From JAPSGM01 sp963777045 (lineage in GTDB: Bacteria; Chloroflexota; Limnocylindria; QHBO01): a stretch of 64,000 nt of DNA. The position numbers and the translations under genes were made by a program. The notes beneath the pieces were generated by a model that did no database searches, was not told the DNA's origin, and saw only the letters and a list, made by a program, of their open reading frames with translations. Positions 35,432 through 42,878 of the stretch are shown here, piece by piece. The stretch's first letter is position 1. The number at the start of each line of letters is the position of its first letter. The stretch lies in the NCBI GenBank assembly GCA_963777045.1, contig CAVZPD010000028.1, positions 74,273 to 138,272 of the forward strand. The letters run 5' to 3'.

Positions 35432-35437
35432 TAGCAT
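35432..35437 (+). promoter_or_regulatory. -10 TAGCAT (with distant TTGACA) for the two-component operon
   Basis: TAGCAT ends 6 nt before ATG 35444. A perfect TTGACA lies at 35406-35411 but with a 20-bp spacer, longer than the optimum. It may be a weak or activator-dependent promoter. Confidence 0.4.
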
Positions 35438-35443
35438 GCTGCC

Positions 35444-36148
35444 ATGGGTGCCAGGATCCTGGTCGTGGAGGACGAGCCGCGCCTGCGCGAGCTCGTGCGC
35501 CTCTACCTCGAGCGCGAGGGCCACGCGGTGACCGATGCCGGCGACGGACCAACGGCGCTGCAGGCGTACGCCAGCCGTGGAGCCGATCTCGTGATCCTGG
35601 ACCTCATGCTGCCCGGGATGCAGGGCGAGACGGTGCTCGAGGCCCTGCGCGAAGCGGGCGACGTCCCGGTGCTCATCACGTCGGCCAAGCGATCCGACGC
35701 CGAGCGCATCGCCGGCCTGCGTCTCGGCGCGGACGACTACCTCGCCAAGCCGTTCAATCCGCACGAGCTGACGGCTCGCGTGGCGGCCATCCTGCGGCGG
35801 ACGCTCCCGCCGGAGGAGGAAGACGGCATCCTCTCGCTCGCCGCTGGCCGGCTCGTCTTCGATCCCCGCAGCCGGGGGTACACGTTGGCCGACGGTGGCG
35901 CCGGCCGCCTGACGCCGGGCGAGGCGAACCTCCTGGGCGCCCTGGTGCGCCGACCGGGCGCCGTGCTCTCACGCGACGTGCTGCTCGAGGCGGTGGCGCG
36001 GCGCCCCGACGAGGTCTACCAGCGCGTGGTCGACGTGCACGTCGCGAACCTGCGCAAGAAGCTGGGCGACGACGCCGGGCAGCCGTGGCTCATCGAGACG
36101 GTGCCCTCGACGGGATACCGCCTGGTGGCCCACGTCGAGCGGGCATGA
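35444..36148 (+). CDS. OmpR/PhoB-family response regulator
   Basis: This 234-residue protein has a receiver domain with ILVVEDE, phospho-acceptor Asp53 (LVILDLMLPGM), Ser in LITSAKRSD and Lys in YLAKPFNP. The winged-helix domain (about 130-230) ends VPSTGYRLV. It is translationally coupled to its kinase by an ATGA overlap. The leaderless-type start lies 6 nt after TAGCAT. The divergent secreted-protein gene is a candidate target. Confidence 0.92.
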   Translation: MGARILVVEDEPRLRELVRLYLEREGHAVTDAGDGPTALQAYASRGADLVILDLMLPGMQGETVLEALREAGDVPVLITSAKRSDAERIAGLRLGADDYLAKPFNPHELTARVAAILRRTLPPEEEDGILSLAAGRLVFDPRSRGYTLADGGAGRLTPGEANLLGALVRRPGAVLSRDVLLEAVARRPDEVYQRVVDVHVANLRKKLGDDAGQPWLIETVPSTGYRLVAHVERA

Positions 36149-37488
36149 TGGCCGCTGCGGTTCGCGGCCAGCCCCTCTCGCTGCGCCTGGCGCTGCTGCT
36201 CTCGGGCGCGGTTCTCGCCGTGCTGCTGATCACCGGGCTCGCGGTCAACCGCCTCGTCAGCCGCTCCCTCAACGAAGAGCTGACCGCCGTTCAGCGTGAC
36301 CGGATCACGCTCGTCGCCCAGCAGCTGGAGGGCGTCGACATGTCCCAGCAGCGCATCCGCCGGGCGGTGGAGGCGGTGCTGCAACGCATTGCGCGCCCGG
36401 TCAACGGACGAGCGGAGCTGCGTGCCGCCGACGGGACGCTGCTGGCGGTGGCCGGCAGCGTGTCGAGCAACGAGGCGAGCGACACGGTGCAGGAGCCGGT
36501 ACCGGGCGACGCGGGCTGGGTCCTCGCCGTCGAGGTGCCCGCCGCGGACCAGCCGTTCCTGCGGGTCTTCAACACCACGCTCGTCGTGGCCGGCCTGGTC
36601 GCCGTTGGCGTGCTGATGCTCATCTCGACCCTGCTCGCGGATCGGCTCACGCGCCCGCTGCGTGGCGTGGCAGCCGCCGCGCGGGGCCTGGAAGCGGGCG
36701 ACCTCGGCAGCCGAGCCGCCGGCGGGCCGGACCGCGAGTCGGCTGAGCTGGCGGACGCCTTCAACGCCATGGCCGAGCGGTTGCAGCAGTCCGAGCAGCT
36801 TCGGCAACGCGCCGCGAGCGACATGGCGCACGATCTGGCGACACCAGCCACCGTGCTCGAATCGCAGCTGCAGGCCATGGTCGATGGCGTGATCCCGGCG
36901 GATCCCGACCAGCTCGATCGCGCCCGGGCGGCGGCCAGCGCCATGAGCGGCATCATCGTGCAGCTGCGCGACCTGGTGGAGGCGGAGGCGGCCCTGCTGC
37001 AGCGGAACCAGGAGCGGGTGCCGGTCGACGGACTGGTCGGCGAGGCGACGAGCGCGCTCGGGCCGCTCTTCGCGGAGCGGCAGGTGGGCCTGGAGGTGCC
37101 GCAACACGCTCCTGGGCTGGCGGTCCTGGCAGACCGCCAGCAGGCCGGAAGGGCGCTGCGCAACGTCCTCACCAATGCCGCCCAGCACTCGCCGCGCGGC
37201 GGGGTGGTGAGTGTCGGTGCCGACATGGAGGGCGACGCGGTCCTGATCCGCGTTACCGACGAAGGCGACGGGATCGCGGACGAGGACGTGGCCCACGTCT
37301 TCGAGCGCTTCTACCGTGCCGATCGGGCTCGGCGCCGGGAGGGAGAGGCGGCCGGAACGCGGTCGGGCAGCGGCATCGGCCTCACCATCGCCCGCGAGCT
37401 GCTGCGTGCCAACGGCGGGGAGGTGTGGGTGGAGCAGACGGGAGCGGCCGGCACCACCTTCGCAATCAGCCTGCCGCGCGCCGGCTGA
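36145..37488 (+). CDS. HAMP sensor histidine kinase with HDLATP phospho-acceptor box
   Basis: This 447-residue kinase has TM helices at about 13-35 and 145-165 with a 110-residue extracytoplasmic sensor region between them. HAMP covers about 165-217. The HisKA box reads DMAHDLATPATVLESQL with His229; HDL replaces the usual HEL and Ala replaces Arg before TP. The ATPase domain has NVLTNAAQHSPRGG, TDEGDGI and GSGIGLTIARELLRANGG. It starts within the response regulator stop (ATGA). The signal is unknown. Confidence 0.9.
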   Translation: MMAAAVRGQPLSLRLALLLSGAVLAVLLITGLAVNRLVSRSLNEELTAVQRDRITLVAQQLEGVDMSQQRIRRAVEAVLQRIARPVNGRAELRAADGTLLAVAGSVSSNEASDTVQEPVPGDAGWVLAVEVPAADQPFLRVFNTTLVVAGLVAVGVLMLISTLLADRLTRPLRGVAAAARGLEAGDLGSRAAGGPDRESAELADAFNAMAERLQQSEQLRQRAASDMAHDLATPATVLESQLQAMVDGVIPADPDQLDRARAAASAMSGIIVQLRDLVEAEAALLQRNQERVPVDGLVGEATSALGPLFAERQVGLEVPQHAPGLAVLADRQQAGRALRNVLTNAAQHSPRGGVVSVGADMEGDAVLIRVTDEGDGIADEDVAHVFERFYRADRARRREGEAAGTRSGSGIGLTIARELLRANGGEVWVEQTGAAGTTFAISLPRAG

Positions 37489-37494
37489 GGAGCC

Positions 37495-38058
37495 TCAGGC
37501 GCGGCTGTCCCAGGCCCGGGGCCTGTCCTGCGCAAGCCATTCGTCGCGCAGGATCGACATCAGGACCACGTCGTGGTGCTTCCCGTGGTGGAATCGCGCG
37601 TGCCGTAACGTCGCGTCGACCTGGAATCCAGCCTTCTCGTACGAGCGCCTGGCACGCTGGTTGTAGTCGAAGACGTGGAGGTAGATGCGTTCCAGGCGCT
37701 GTTCGCCGAAGCCGAAGTCGACGATGCAGCTCACCGCGTCGGTCCCGTAGCCGCGACCCTGGTAGGCGCGGTCGACGATGACGACGGCCAGCTCCGCGCT
37801 GCCGTTCTCACGGTCGATATCGCGCAGGCTGACGTTGCCGATGGCCCGTGACTCGCCCAGCGGGCAGACCGCAAAGGCGTAGAGCGTCTTGCCCTGCTGC
37901 GAGAGCATCTTCTGGGCGTACTCCGCGGCACCATCGGGACCGACCGGCATCTTGAGGCCCAGGTTGGGGCCCGTCTCGGGGTGGTTGATGGCACCGCTCT
38001 CGTCCAGGAAGTCGGCCTTGGCCAACGCGCGCAGCCAGACGAGCTCACCGCGCAGCAT
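37495..38058 (-). CDS. GNAT-family N-acetyltransferase (RimJ/SpeG-like)
   Basis: This 187-residue protein begins MLRGELVWLRALAKADFLD, has IGNVSLRDIDRENGSAELAV and VDRAYQGRGYGTDAVSCIVDFGF (acetyl-CoA loop), then LHVFDYNQRARRSYEKAGFQ. This is the RimJ/RimL-type layout of acetyltransferases acting on ribosomal N-termini, polyamines or antibiotics. ATG 38058 is chosen because GGAGG sits 5 nt upstream; a GTG at 38064 is less likely. The acceptor is not known. Confidence 0.87.
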   Translation of the reverse strand: MLRGELVWLRALAKADFLDESGAINHPETGPNLGLKMPVGPDGAAEYAQKMLSQQGKTLYAFAVCPLGESRAIGNVSLRDIDRENGSAELAVVIVDRAYQGRGYGTDAVSCIVDFGFGEQRLERIYLHVFDYNQRARRSYEKAGFQVDATLRHARFHHGKHHDVVLMSILRDEWLAQDRPRAWDSRA

Positions 38059-38130
38059 GGGCACCTCCAGGGAGCGGTCGGTCGGGCATGGGCGACATCA
38101 TAGCCACGCGCCGACAGGCGGCGGCCGCGG

Positions 38131-38136
38131 TACCAT
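38131..38136 (+). promoter_or_regulatory. -10 TACCAT for the aldehyde dehydrogenase gene
   Basis: TACCAT ends 6 nt before ATG 38143; no Shine-Dalgarno sequence is present. Confidence 0.42.
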
Positions 38137-38142
38137 CCGGCA

Positions 38143-39639
38143 ATGAGCGAAGCCGCCACCATCTCCGTCGAATCCCGTCTCCTGATCGACGGGACCTTCC
38201 GGGACGCTGCCGAGGGCGCCACTTTCACCACCCGTAACCCTGCCACCGGGGATCCGCTGGCCGATGTCGCGCGGGCCGGCAGCGCGGACGTGGATGCCGC
38301 GGTGGATGCCGCCCGCGGAGCCCTCGAGGGCGCCTGGGCGAAGACCAGCCCGGCGAAGCGAGCCCGCGCGCTGAATCGCCTGGCGCAGCTGCTCGACGAG
38401 CGGACCGACGAGCTGGCCGTGCTGGAGTCGCGCAACAACGGCAAGCCGAAGTGGCAGGCGGCGGCCGAGATCAAGACCGGCGTCGCCACACTCGAGCTCT
38501 TCGCCGGTGCCGCTCAGCACATCTACGGCCGATCGCACGTGGTCAACCCGTCGGTGGTGACCTACTCGCTGCGCGAGCCGGTGGGGGTCTGCGCGGCCAT
38601 CATCCCGTGGAACTACCCGTTGATGATGGCGATCTGGAAGGTGGCCCCGGCGCTGGCGGCCGGCAACACGCTGGTGCTGAAGCCGGCATCGGCCACCCCC
38701 CTCACCGCGCTGGCCCTGGGCCAGCTGGCGCTGGAGGCCGGCATTCCGGCGGGCGTGCTGAACGTCATCCCGGGGCCCGGCGCGGAGGTGGGGGAGGCGC
38801 TCGCCACACACCCCGGCGTCGATAAGATTGCCTTCACCGGCGAGACCGAGACCGGCCGGCGCATCGCGGCTTCCGCCTCCGAGAGCCTGAAGCGGGTCAG
38901 CCTGGAGCTCGGCGGGAAGTCGCCGAACATCGTCTTCGCCGACGCGGACCTGGATGCCGCCGTCCTCGGCTCGCTGTGGGCGATCTACTACTCCGCGGGC
39001 CAGTCGTGCGAGGCACGCAGCCGCCTGCTGGTACAGGACGAGGTGTACGAGCGATTCTCGGCCGCCTTCACCGAGAAGGCCGCGGCGCTTCGGGTGGGGG
39101 ATCCGCTGGCGGACACCACGCAGATCGGCTCCATGATCAGTCGCGAGCATGCCGCCAGGGTGCTCGGCTACGTCGAGTCGGCGGTGAACGAGGGAGGCGA
39201 GCTGCTGACCGGCGGTCCGGTGGACGGCACGTTGGGCGACGGCCTGGACGCGGAGGCCTTCGTCTGCCCGACGGTCATCGGCGGCGTGGCCAACGAGATG
39301 CGCATCGCCCAGGAAGAGGTTTTCGGTCCGGTCGTCACGCTGCAGCGCTTCGGCGACGAGGCGGAGGCGATCCGCTGGGCGAACGACGTGCGCTATGGAT
39401 TGGCAGCCACGGTCTGGACCGGAAGCACGGCGCGCGGCCATCGCGTTGCGCAGCGCGTCCGGTCGGGAGCGGTCGGCATCAACACGCCGTTCGTGGCCTT
39501 CCCGGGCATTCCGTTCGGCGGCTTCAAGGAGTCTGGCTACGGCCGCGAGCAGTCGCTCGACGCGCTGGAGCTCTACACGGAGACGAAGGCGATCCTGGTC
39601 GGGACCGGGTCCAAGCCGGTCAACCCATTCGGAGCCTGA
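38143..39639 (+). CDS. NAD(P)-dependent aldehyde dehydrogenase
   Basis: This 498-residue protein is a full-length ALDH. It has IIPWNYPLMMAIWKVAPALA, LKPASATPLTAL (NAD-binding Lys), FTGETETGRRIAASAS, SLELGGKSPNIVF (catalytic Glu) and YSAGQSCEARSRLLV (nucleophile Cys). EEVFGPVVTLQRF and GGFKESGYGREQS complete the set. The pattern is closest to betaine- or aminoaldehyde dehydrogenases. With the polyamine uptake and transaminase operon in this window, oxidation of an aminobutyraldehyde is a reasonable inference. Its leaderless-type promoter stands alone upstream. Confidence 0.9.
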   Translation: MSEAATISVESRLLIDGTFRDAAEGATFTTRNPATGDPLADVARAGSADVDAAVDAARGALEGAWAKTSPAKRARALNRLAQLLDERTDELAVLESRNNGKPKWQAAAEIKTGVATLELFAGAAQHIYGRSHVVNPSVVTYSLREPVGVCAAIIPWNYPLMMAIWKVAPALAAGNTLVLKPASATPLTALALGQLALEAGIPAGVLNVIPGPGAEVGEALATHPGVDKIAFTGETETGRRIAASASESLKRVSLELGGKSPNIVFADADLDAAVLGSLWAIYYSAGQSCEARSRLLVQDEVYERFSAAFTEKAAALRVGDPLADTTQIGSMISREHAARVLGYVESAVNEGGELLTGGPVDGTLGDGLDAEAFVCPTVIGGVANEMRIAQEEVFGPVVTLQRFGDEAEAIRWANDVRYGLAATVWTGSTARGHRVAQRVRSGAVGINTPFVAFPGIPFGGFKESGYGREQSLDALELYTETKAILVGTGSKPVNPFGA

Positions 39640-39664
39640 GCTGGAGCAAGGAGACGATCCCATC

Positions 39665-39946
39665 ATGAGCCTGGCCGATTACGTATCCGAGTCGTACCTG
39701 CGCGCCCTGGCCGATGCCCGCGGCTGGGCCGATGGCGTCTCCCTGGCCGATGACGTCGTCTTCGAATCCGTCACGCCCGATCGCGCGGTCGCCACCGTCA
39801 ACGCGGCGGATGGACCGGCCCGCGTCGAGCTGACCGCGACCGGCGACCGCTTCGGCTACACCTGCTCCTGCACCGACCTCCCCGAGGCCTGCCGCCACAT
39901 CGTGGCGACGGCCACCGCGCTGCCGCGCTACCTCCCGCCCGCCTGA
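39665..39946 (+). CDS. small SWIM-type zinc finger protein
   Basis: This 93-residue protein has a C-terminal CSCTDLPEACRHIVATA segment, the CxCxnCxH signature of SWIM zinc fingers, which bind DNA or proteins. The N-terminal part (DYVSESYLRALADARGWADG and a beta section FESVTPDRAVATVN) resembles the start of SWIM-domain proteins that precede SNF2 helicases. Here the protein is free-standing. AAGGAG lies about 9 nt before ATG 39665, 25 nt after the aldehyde dehydrogenase stop, so co-transcription is likely. Confidence 0.8.
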   Translation: MSLADYVSESYLRALADARGWADGVSLADDVVFESVTPDRAVATVNAADGPARVELTATGDRFGYTCSCTDLPEACRHIVATATALPRYLPPA

Positions 39947-39977
39947 TCCGCCGCCGTCGCGTGCGCGTATCGCCGGC

Positions 39978-40442
39978 ATGGCAACCGTTCGCAGCCGCGC
40001 CTGGGTGGCGGCACCCATCGAGCAGGTCTTCGCCTTCTTCGACGATCCCGCCAACCTCGGCCGCCTGATGCCGCCGCCGGTCTCCATTCGGCTGGAGGCG
40101 GTCGAGCCCGCTCCGCCGCGACCGGGCAGCGTCTTCACCTTCAGCTACGGGATCGGTCCGCTGCGGCGGCGCTGGGTCGTGCGCCTGCTCGAGCGCGAGG
40201 TGCCGCAGCGCTTCGTGGACGAGACGCTCTCCGGCCCCATGGTCCGTTTCCACCACACCCACGGCTTCATCCCGGCGCGTCGCGGGACGTGGATAACCGA
40301 CGAGATCGACTACCGGGTCGGGCCGGGCGGCCGGCTGGGTGCGGTGCTCGATTGGTTCGCCGGCGGGGTCATGCGCGCGACCTTCATCTGGCGTGCGGCA
40401 CGGCAGCGACAGCTCCTGGGCTCGGCAGGAAGCGCGGACTAG
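39978..40442 (+). CDS. SRPBCC (START-like) ligand-binding protein
   Basis: This 154-residue protein begins VRSRAWVAAPIEQVFAFFDD, typical of the polyketide-cyclase/SRPBCC helix-grip fold. It then has RLMPPPVSIRLEAVEPAPPRPGS, FVDETLSGPMVRFHHTHGF and a long C-terminal helix. Members bind hydrophobic ligands or catalyse cyclisation; no reaction can be assigned here. The C-terminal helix (GAVLDWFAGGVMRATFIWRA) may be membrane-associated. Confidence 0.82.
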   Translation: MATVRSRAWVAAPIEQVFAFFDDPANLGRLMPPPVSIRLEAVEPAPPRPGSVFTFSYGIGPLRRRWVVRLLEREVPQRFVDETLSGPMVRFHHTHGFIPARRGTWITDEIDYRVGPGGRLGAVLDWFAGGVMRATFIWRAARQRQLLGSAGSAD

Positions 40443-40508
40443 TTCTCCCCGGACCCGGGGGTCGCCGGGGCCACCGCTCGGCTGGTTGCACCCGGTGGGC
40501 ATGCCGCG

Positions 40509-40514
40509 TACCGT
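40509..40514 (+). promoter_or_regulatory. -10 TACCGT for the ATPase-MoxR-VWA operon
   Basis: TACCGT ends 10 nt before ATG 40525; this supports the shorter start for the first gene of the operon. Confidence 0.38.
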
Positions 40515-40524
40515 GCGGTGCACC

Positions 40525-41448
40525 ATGGACCGCGCGCTCGTCGACTGGTACCGGCGCTTCCCGGAGGGCTGGTGGGGGTACCACTGGACGCTGCCGATGC
40601 CCATGAGCGCGGTCGAGATCGTCCGCTCCGGCAGCCTCGACGCACGCCTGATGGCAACCCTCTGGGCGGTCGTCGCGCGCCGCCGCGGGGTCATGCTCGC
40701 CTCGGAGGCGCCACAGGCCGGCAAGACCACCACCCTCTCAGCGCTGGTCGACTTCCTGCCGGAAGACACGGTGGGCGTCTTCCTTCGTGGCTGGGGCCAG
40801 GACATGTCATGGACCGATGAGATCGGCGCGGATCGCGGCTACCTGCTGGTCAACGAGATGAGCGACCACCTGCCGATCTACGTCTGGGGCGCCAACGCGC
40901 GGGCGGCCCTCCGCCTGACGGGGCAGGGCTACGGCTTCGGTGGAACGATGCACGCCGATTCGCTCGACGAGGCCCTGGCCTGCCTGCGCGGCGAGCTGCG
41001 CGCCACGGACGCAGACCTGGCGGGCCTCACGCTCTACCTCCAGTACTCGGCCTACTTCACGCCCTCCGGCATGTACCGGCGCGTCGAGGAGGCCTGGCAC
41101 CTGCGGACCGATGGAGCGGGGGAGCTCGCCCCGGTTCGGCTCGCGGCGCTTGACGGCGGCCGCTCGCCGAGCCTGACCGGTGCCCAGCGCCTGCCGGTCC
41201 CCCCCACGCTGCCCGACGACGGCGGTCGCAGCGCGCGGTCGCTGGTGCATGAGCCGGCGGCCTATGCTGCCCTGGCCGCATCCCTCGGGACCGACCTCGG
41301 TGAGCTCGAGCGCGAGCTCGGCGAGCGGGCAGCATTCCTCGCCGCACTCGAGGAGCGCGGCATCTGCGGCCCGGCCGAGGTGGCCGTCGCCGCGGCCAGC
41401 TACCCGCACCTACCAGCGTCCCAGTCGCCCGAAGGAGCCAGCGCATGA
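40525..41448 (+). CDS. secretion-type (VirB11/GspE-like) P-loop ATPase
   Basis: The protein has 307 residues. A Walker A motif APQAGKTTTLSAL (about 62-74), a Walker-B-like strand YLLVNEM and GYGFGGTMHADSLDEAL (about 132-148), equivalent to the tGH...tiHA region of type II/IV secretion ATPases, identify the fold. It lacks the N-terminal domain of full secretion ATPases. An upstream ATG at 40501 would add eight residues; 40525 is preferred because a -10 precedes it. It overlaps the MoxR gene as ATGA and so belongs with the MoxR-VWA pair. It probably has a mechanochemical role in the same complex; the substrate is unknown. Confidence 0.72.
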   Translation: MDRALVDWYRRFPEGWWGYHWTLPMPMSAVEIVRSGSLDARLMATLWAVVARRRGVMLASEAPQAGKTTTLSALVDFLPEDTVGVFLRGWGQDMSWTDEIGADRGYLLVNEMSDHLPIYVWGANARAALRLTGQGYGFGGTMHADSLDEALACLRGELRATDADLAGLTLYLQYSAYFTPSGMYRRVEEAWHLRTDGAGELAPVRLAALDGGRSPSLTGAQRLPVPPTLPDDGGRSARSLVHEPAAYAALAASLGTDLGELERELGERAAFLAALEERGICGPAEVAVAAASYPHLPASQSPEGASA

Positions 41449-42860
41449 CCTCAGCCCCCGCCATCGCCACGCTCGGTGAGCTGCGTGCCGCCGGTTATCG
41501 GCCGCGCAGCGTGAAGGAGGAGATGCGCGCCAACCTGCTGGCGCAGCTGCGCAGCAGCGAGACGTTCCTGCCGGGGATCCTCGGCTACACCGAAACGGTA
41601 CTGCCGCAGATCGAGAACGCGATCCTGGCCGGGCAGGACATCATCCTGCTCGGAGAGCGCGGCCAGGCCAAGAGCCGCATCGCACGTTCCCTCGTCGCGC
41701 TCCTCGACGAGTGGGTGCCGGAGGTCGCCGGTGCGGAGCTCCACGACGATCCGCTCGGCCCGGTCAGCCCCTTCGCACGTGCCCAGGTCGCGCAGCACGG
41801 CGACGAGACGCCCATCGCCTGGCTGCACCGCGACGACCGCTACGGCGAGAAGCTGGCGACGCCGGACATCACCATCGCCGACCTCGTCGGCGAGGTCGAT
41901 CCCATCAAGGTGGCGGAGGGCCGCTACCTCTCGGACGCGCTGACGATCCACTACGGCCTGCTGCCGCGCACCAACCGGGGCATCTTCGCCCTGAACGAGC
42001 TGCCGGACCTGGCGGAGCGGATCCAGGTCGGCCTCCTCAACCTGATGGAGGAGCGCGACGTCCAGATCCGGGGCTACAAGGTTCGCCTGGAGCTCGACCT
42101 GTTCGTGATCGCATCGGCCAACCCGGAGGACTACACCAGCCGTGGACGGATCATCACGCCGCTGAAGGACCGCTTCGGGGCGCAGATCCGGACGCACTAC
42201 CCCGAGGACCCGGAGGTCGAGATCGCCATCGTCGAGGCCGAGCGGATGGCCTTCGAGGACGAGGCGGCTGCATCGGTCCCGGTGCAGGTGCCCGGCTTCA
42301 TGCGCGAGATCGTGGCCGAGCTGTCGCAGCTTGCCCGCCGCTCGTCGGAGGTGAGCCAGCGCTCCGGCGTGAGCGTGCGCGTGACGATCGCGAACCACGA
42401 GACGCTGCTCGCCGCGGCGCTGAAGCGCGCCGTGCGGCTCGACGAGCCGGCCGCTGCGCCGCGCATCAGCGACCTGCCGGCCGTGGTGGCATCGACTGCC
42501 GGCAAGATCGAGCTGGAGACGCTGGGCGACGAGACGCGCGAGGACCGCGTCATCGAAAAGCTGGTGCAGCGGGCGATCGCCAACGTCTTCAATCGCCACT
42601 TCCCGCTCTCGGAGCTCGTCCCGCTGATCGAGCAGTTCGAGTCGGGCGCCGACGCCGAGGTCGGCGAGGAGGTCCCGTCCTCCCGTCACGAGGCCCTCGC
42701 CAACGAGATCCCGGAGCTCGGGCGGGCGGTGGGACGGCTCGACGTGGGCGAGTCGCCGGCGGGACTCGCTTCCGGCGTCGAGTTCGTGCTGGAGGGGCTG
42801 CACCTCAACCGGCGGCTCAACAAGGAGCGGCGTGGCGGCGGCGTCCGCTATGCCCGCTAG
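41445..42860 (+). CDS. MoxR-type AAA+ ATPase (ChlI-like)
   Basis: This 471-residue protein has a Walker A motif GERGQAKS (about 70-77), DLVGEVDPIKVAEGRYLSDA, the Walker B region GIFALNELPDLAERIQVGLL and sensor FVIASANPEDYTSRGRI. C-terminal helical lid sequences follow. It matches the magnesium-chelatase subunit I/MoxR class of remodelling ATPases that work with a VWA partner. The partner is encoded 18 nt downstream. Such pairs act in metal insertion or activation of large complexes; the client here is unknown. Confidence 0.88.
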   Translation: MTSAPAIATLGELRAAGYRPRSVKEEMRANLLAQLRSSETFLPGILGYTETVLPQIENAILAGQDIILLGERGQAKSRIARSLVALLDEWVPEVAGAELHDDPLGPVSPFARAQVAQHGDETPIAWLHRDDRYGEKLATPDITIADLVGEVDPIKVAEGRYLSDALTIHYGLLPRTNRGIFALNELPDLAERIQVGLLNLMEERDVQIRGYKVRLELDLFVIASANPEDYTSRGRIITPLKDRFGAQIRTHYPEDPEVEIAIVEAERMAFEDEAAASVPVQVPGFMREIVAELSQLARRSSEVSQRSGVSVRVTIANHETLLAAALKRAVRLDEPAAAPRISDLPAVVASTAGKIELETLGDETREDRVIEKLVQRAIANVFNRHFPLSELVPLIEQFESGADAEVGEEVPSSRHEALANEIPELGRAVGRLDVGESPAGLASGVEFVLEGLHLNRRLNKERRGGGVRYAR

Positions 42861-42878
42861 CCCGGCCGCCGTACCGGC

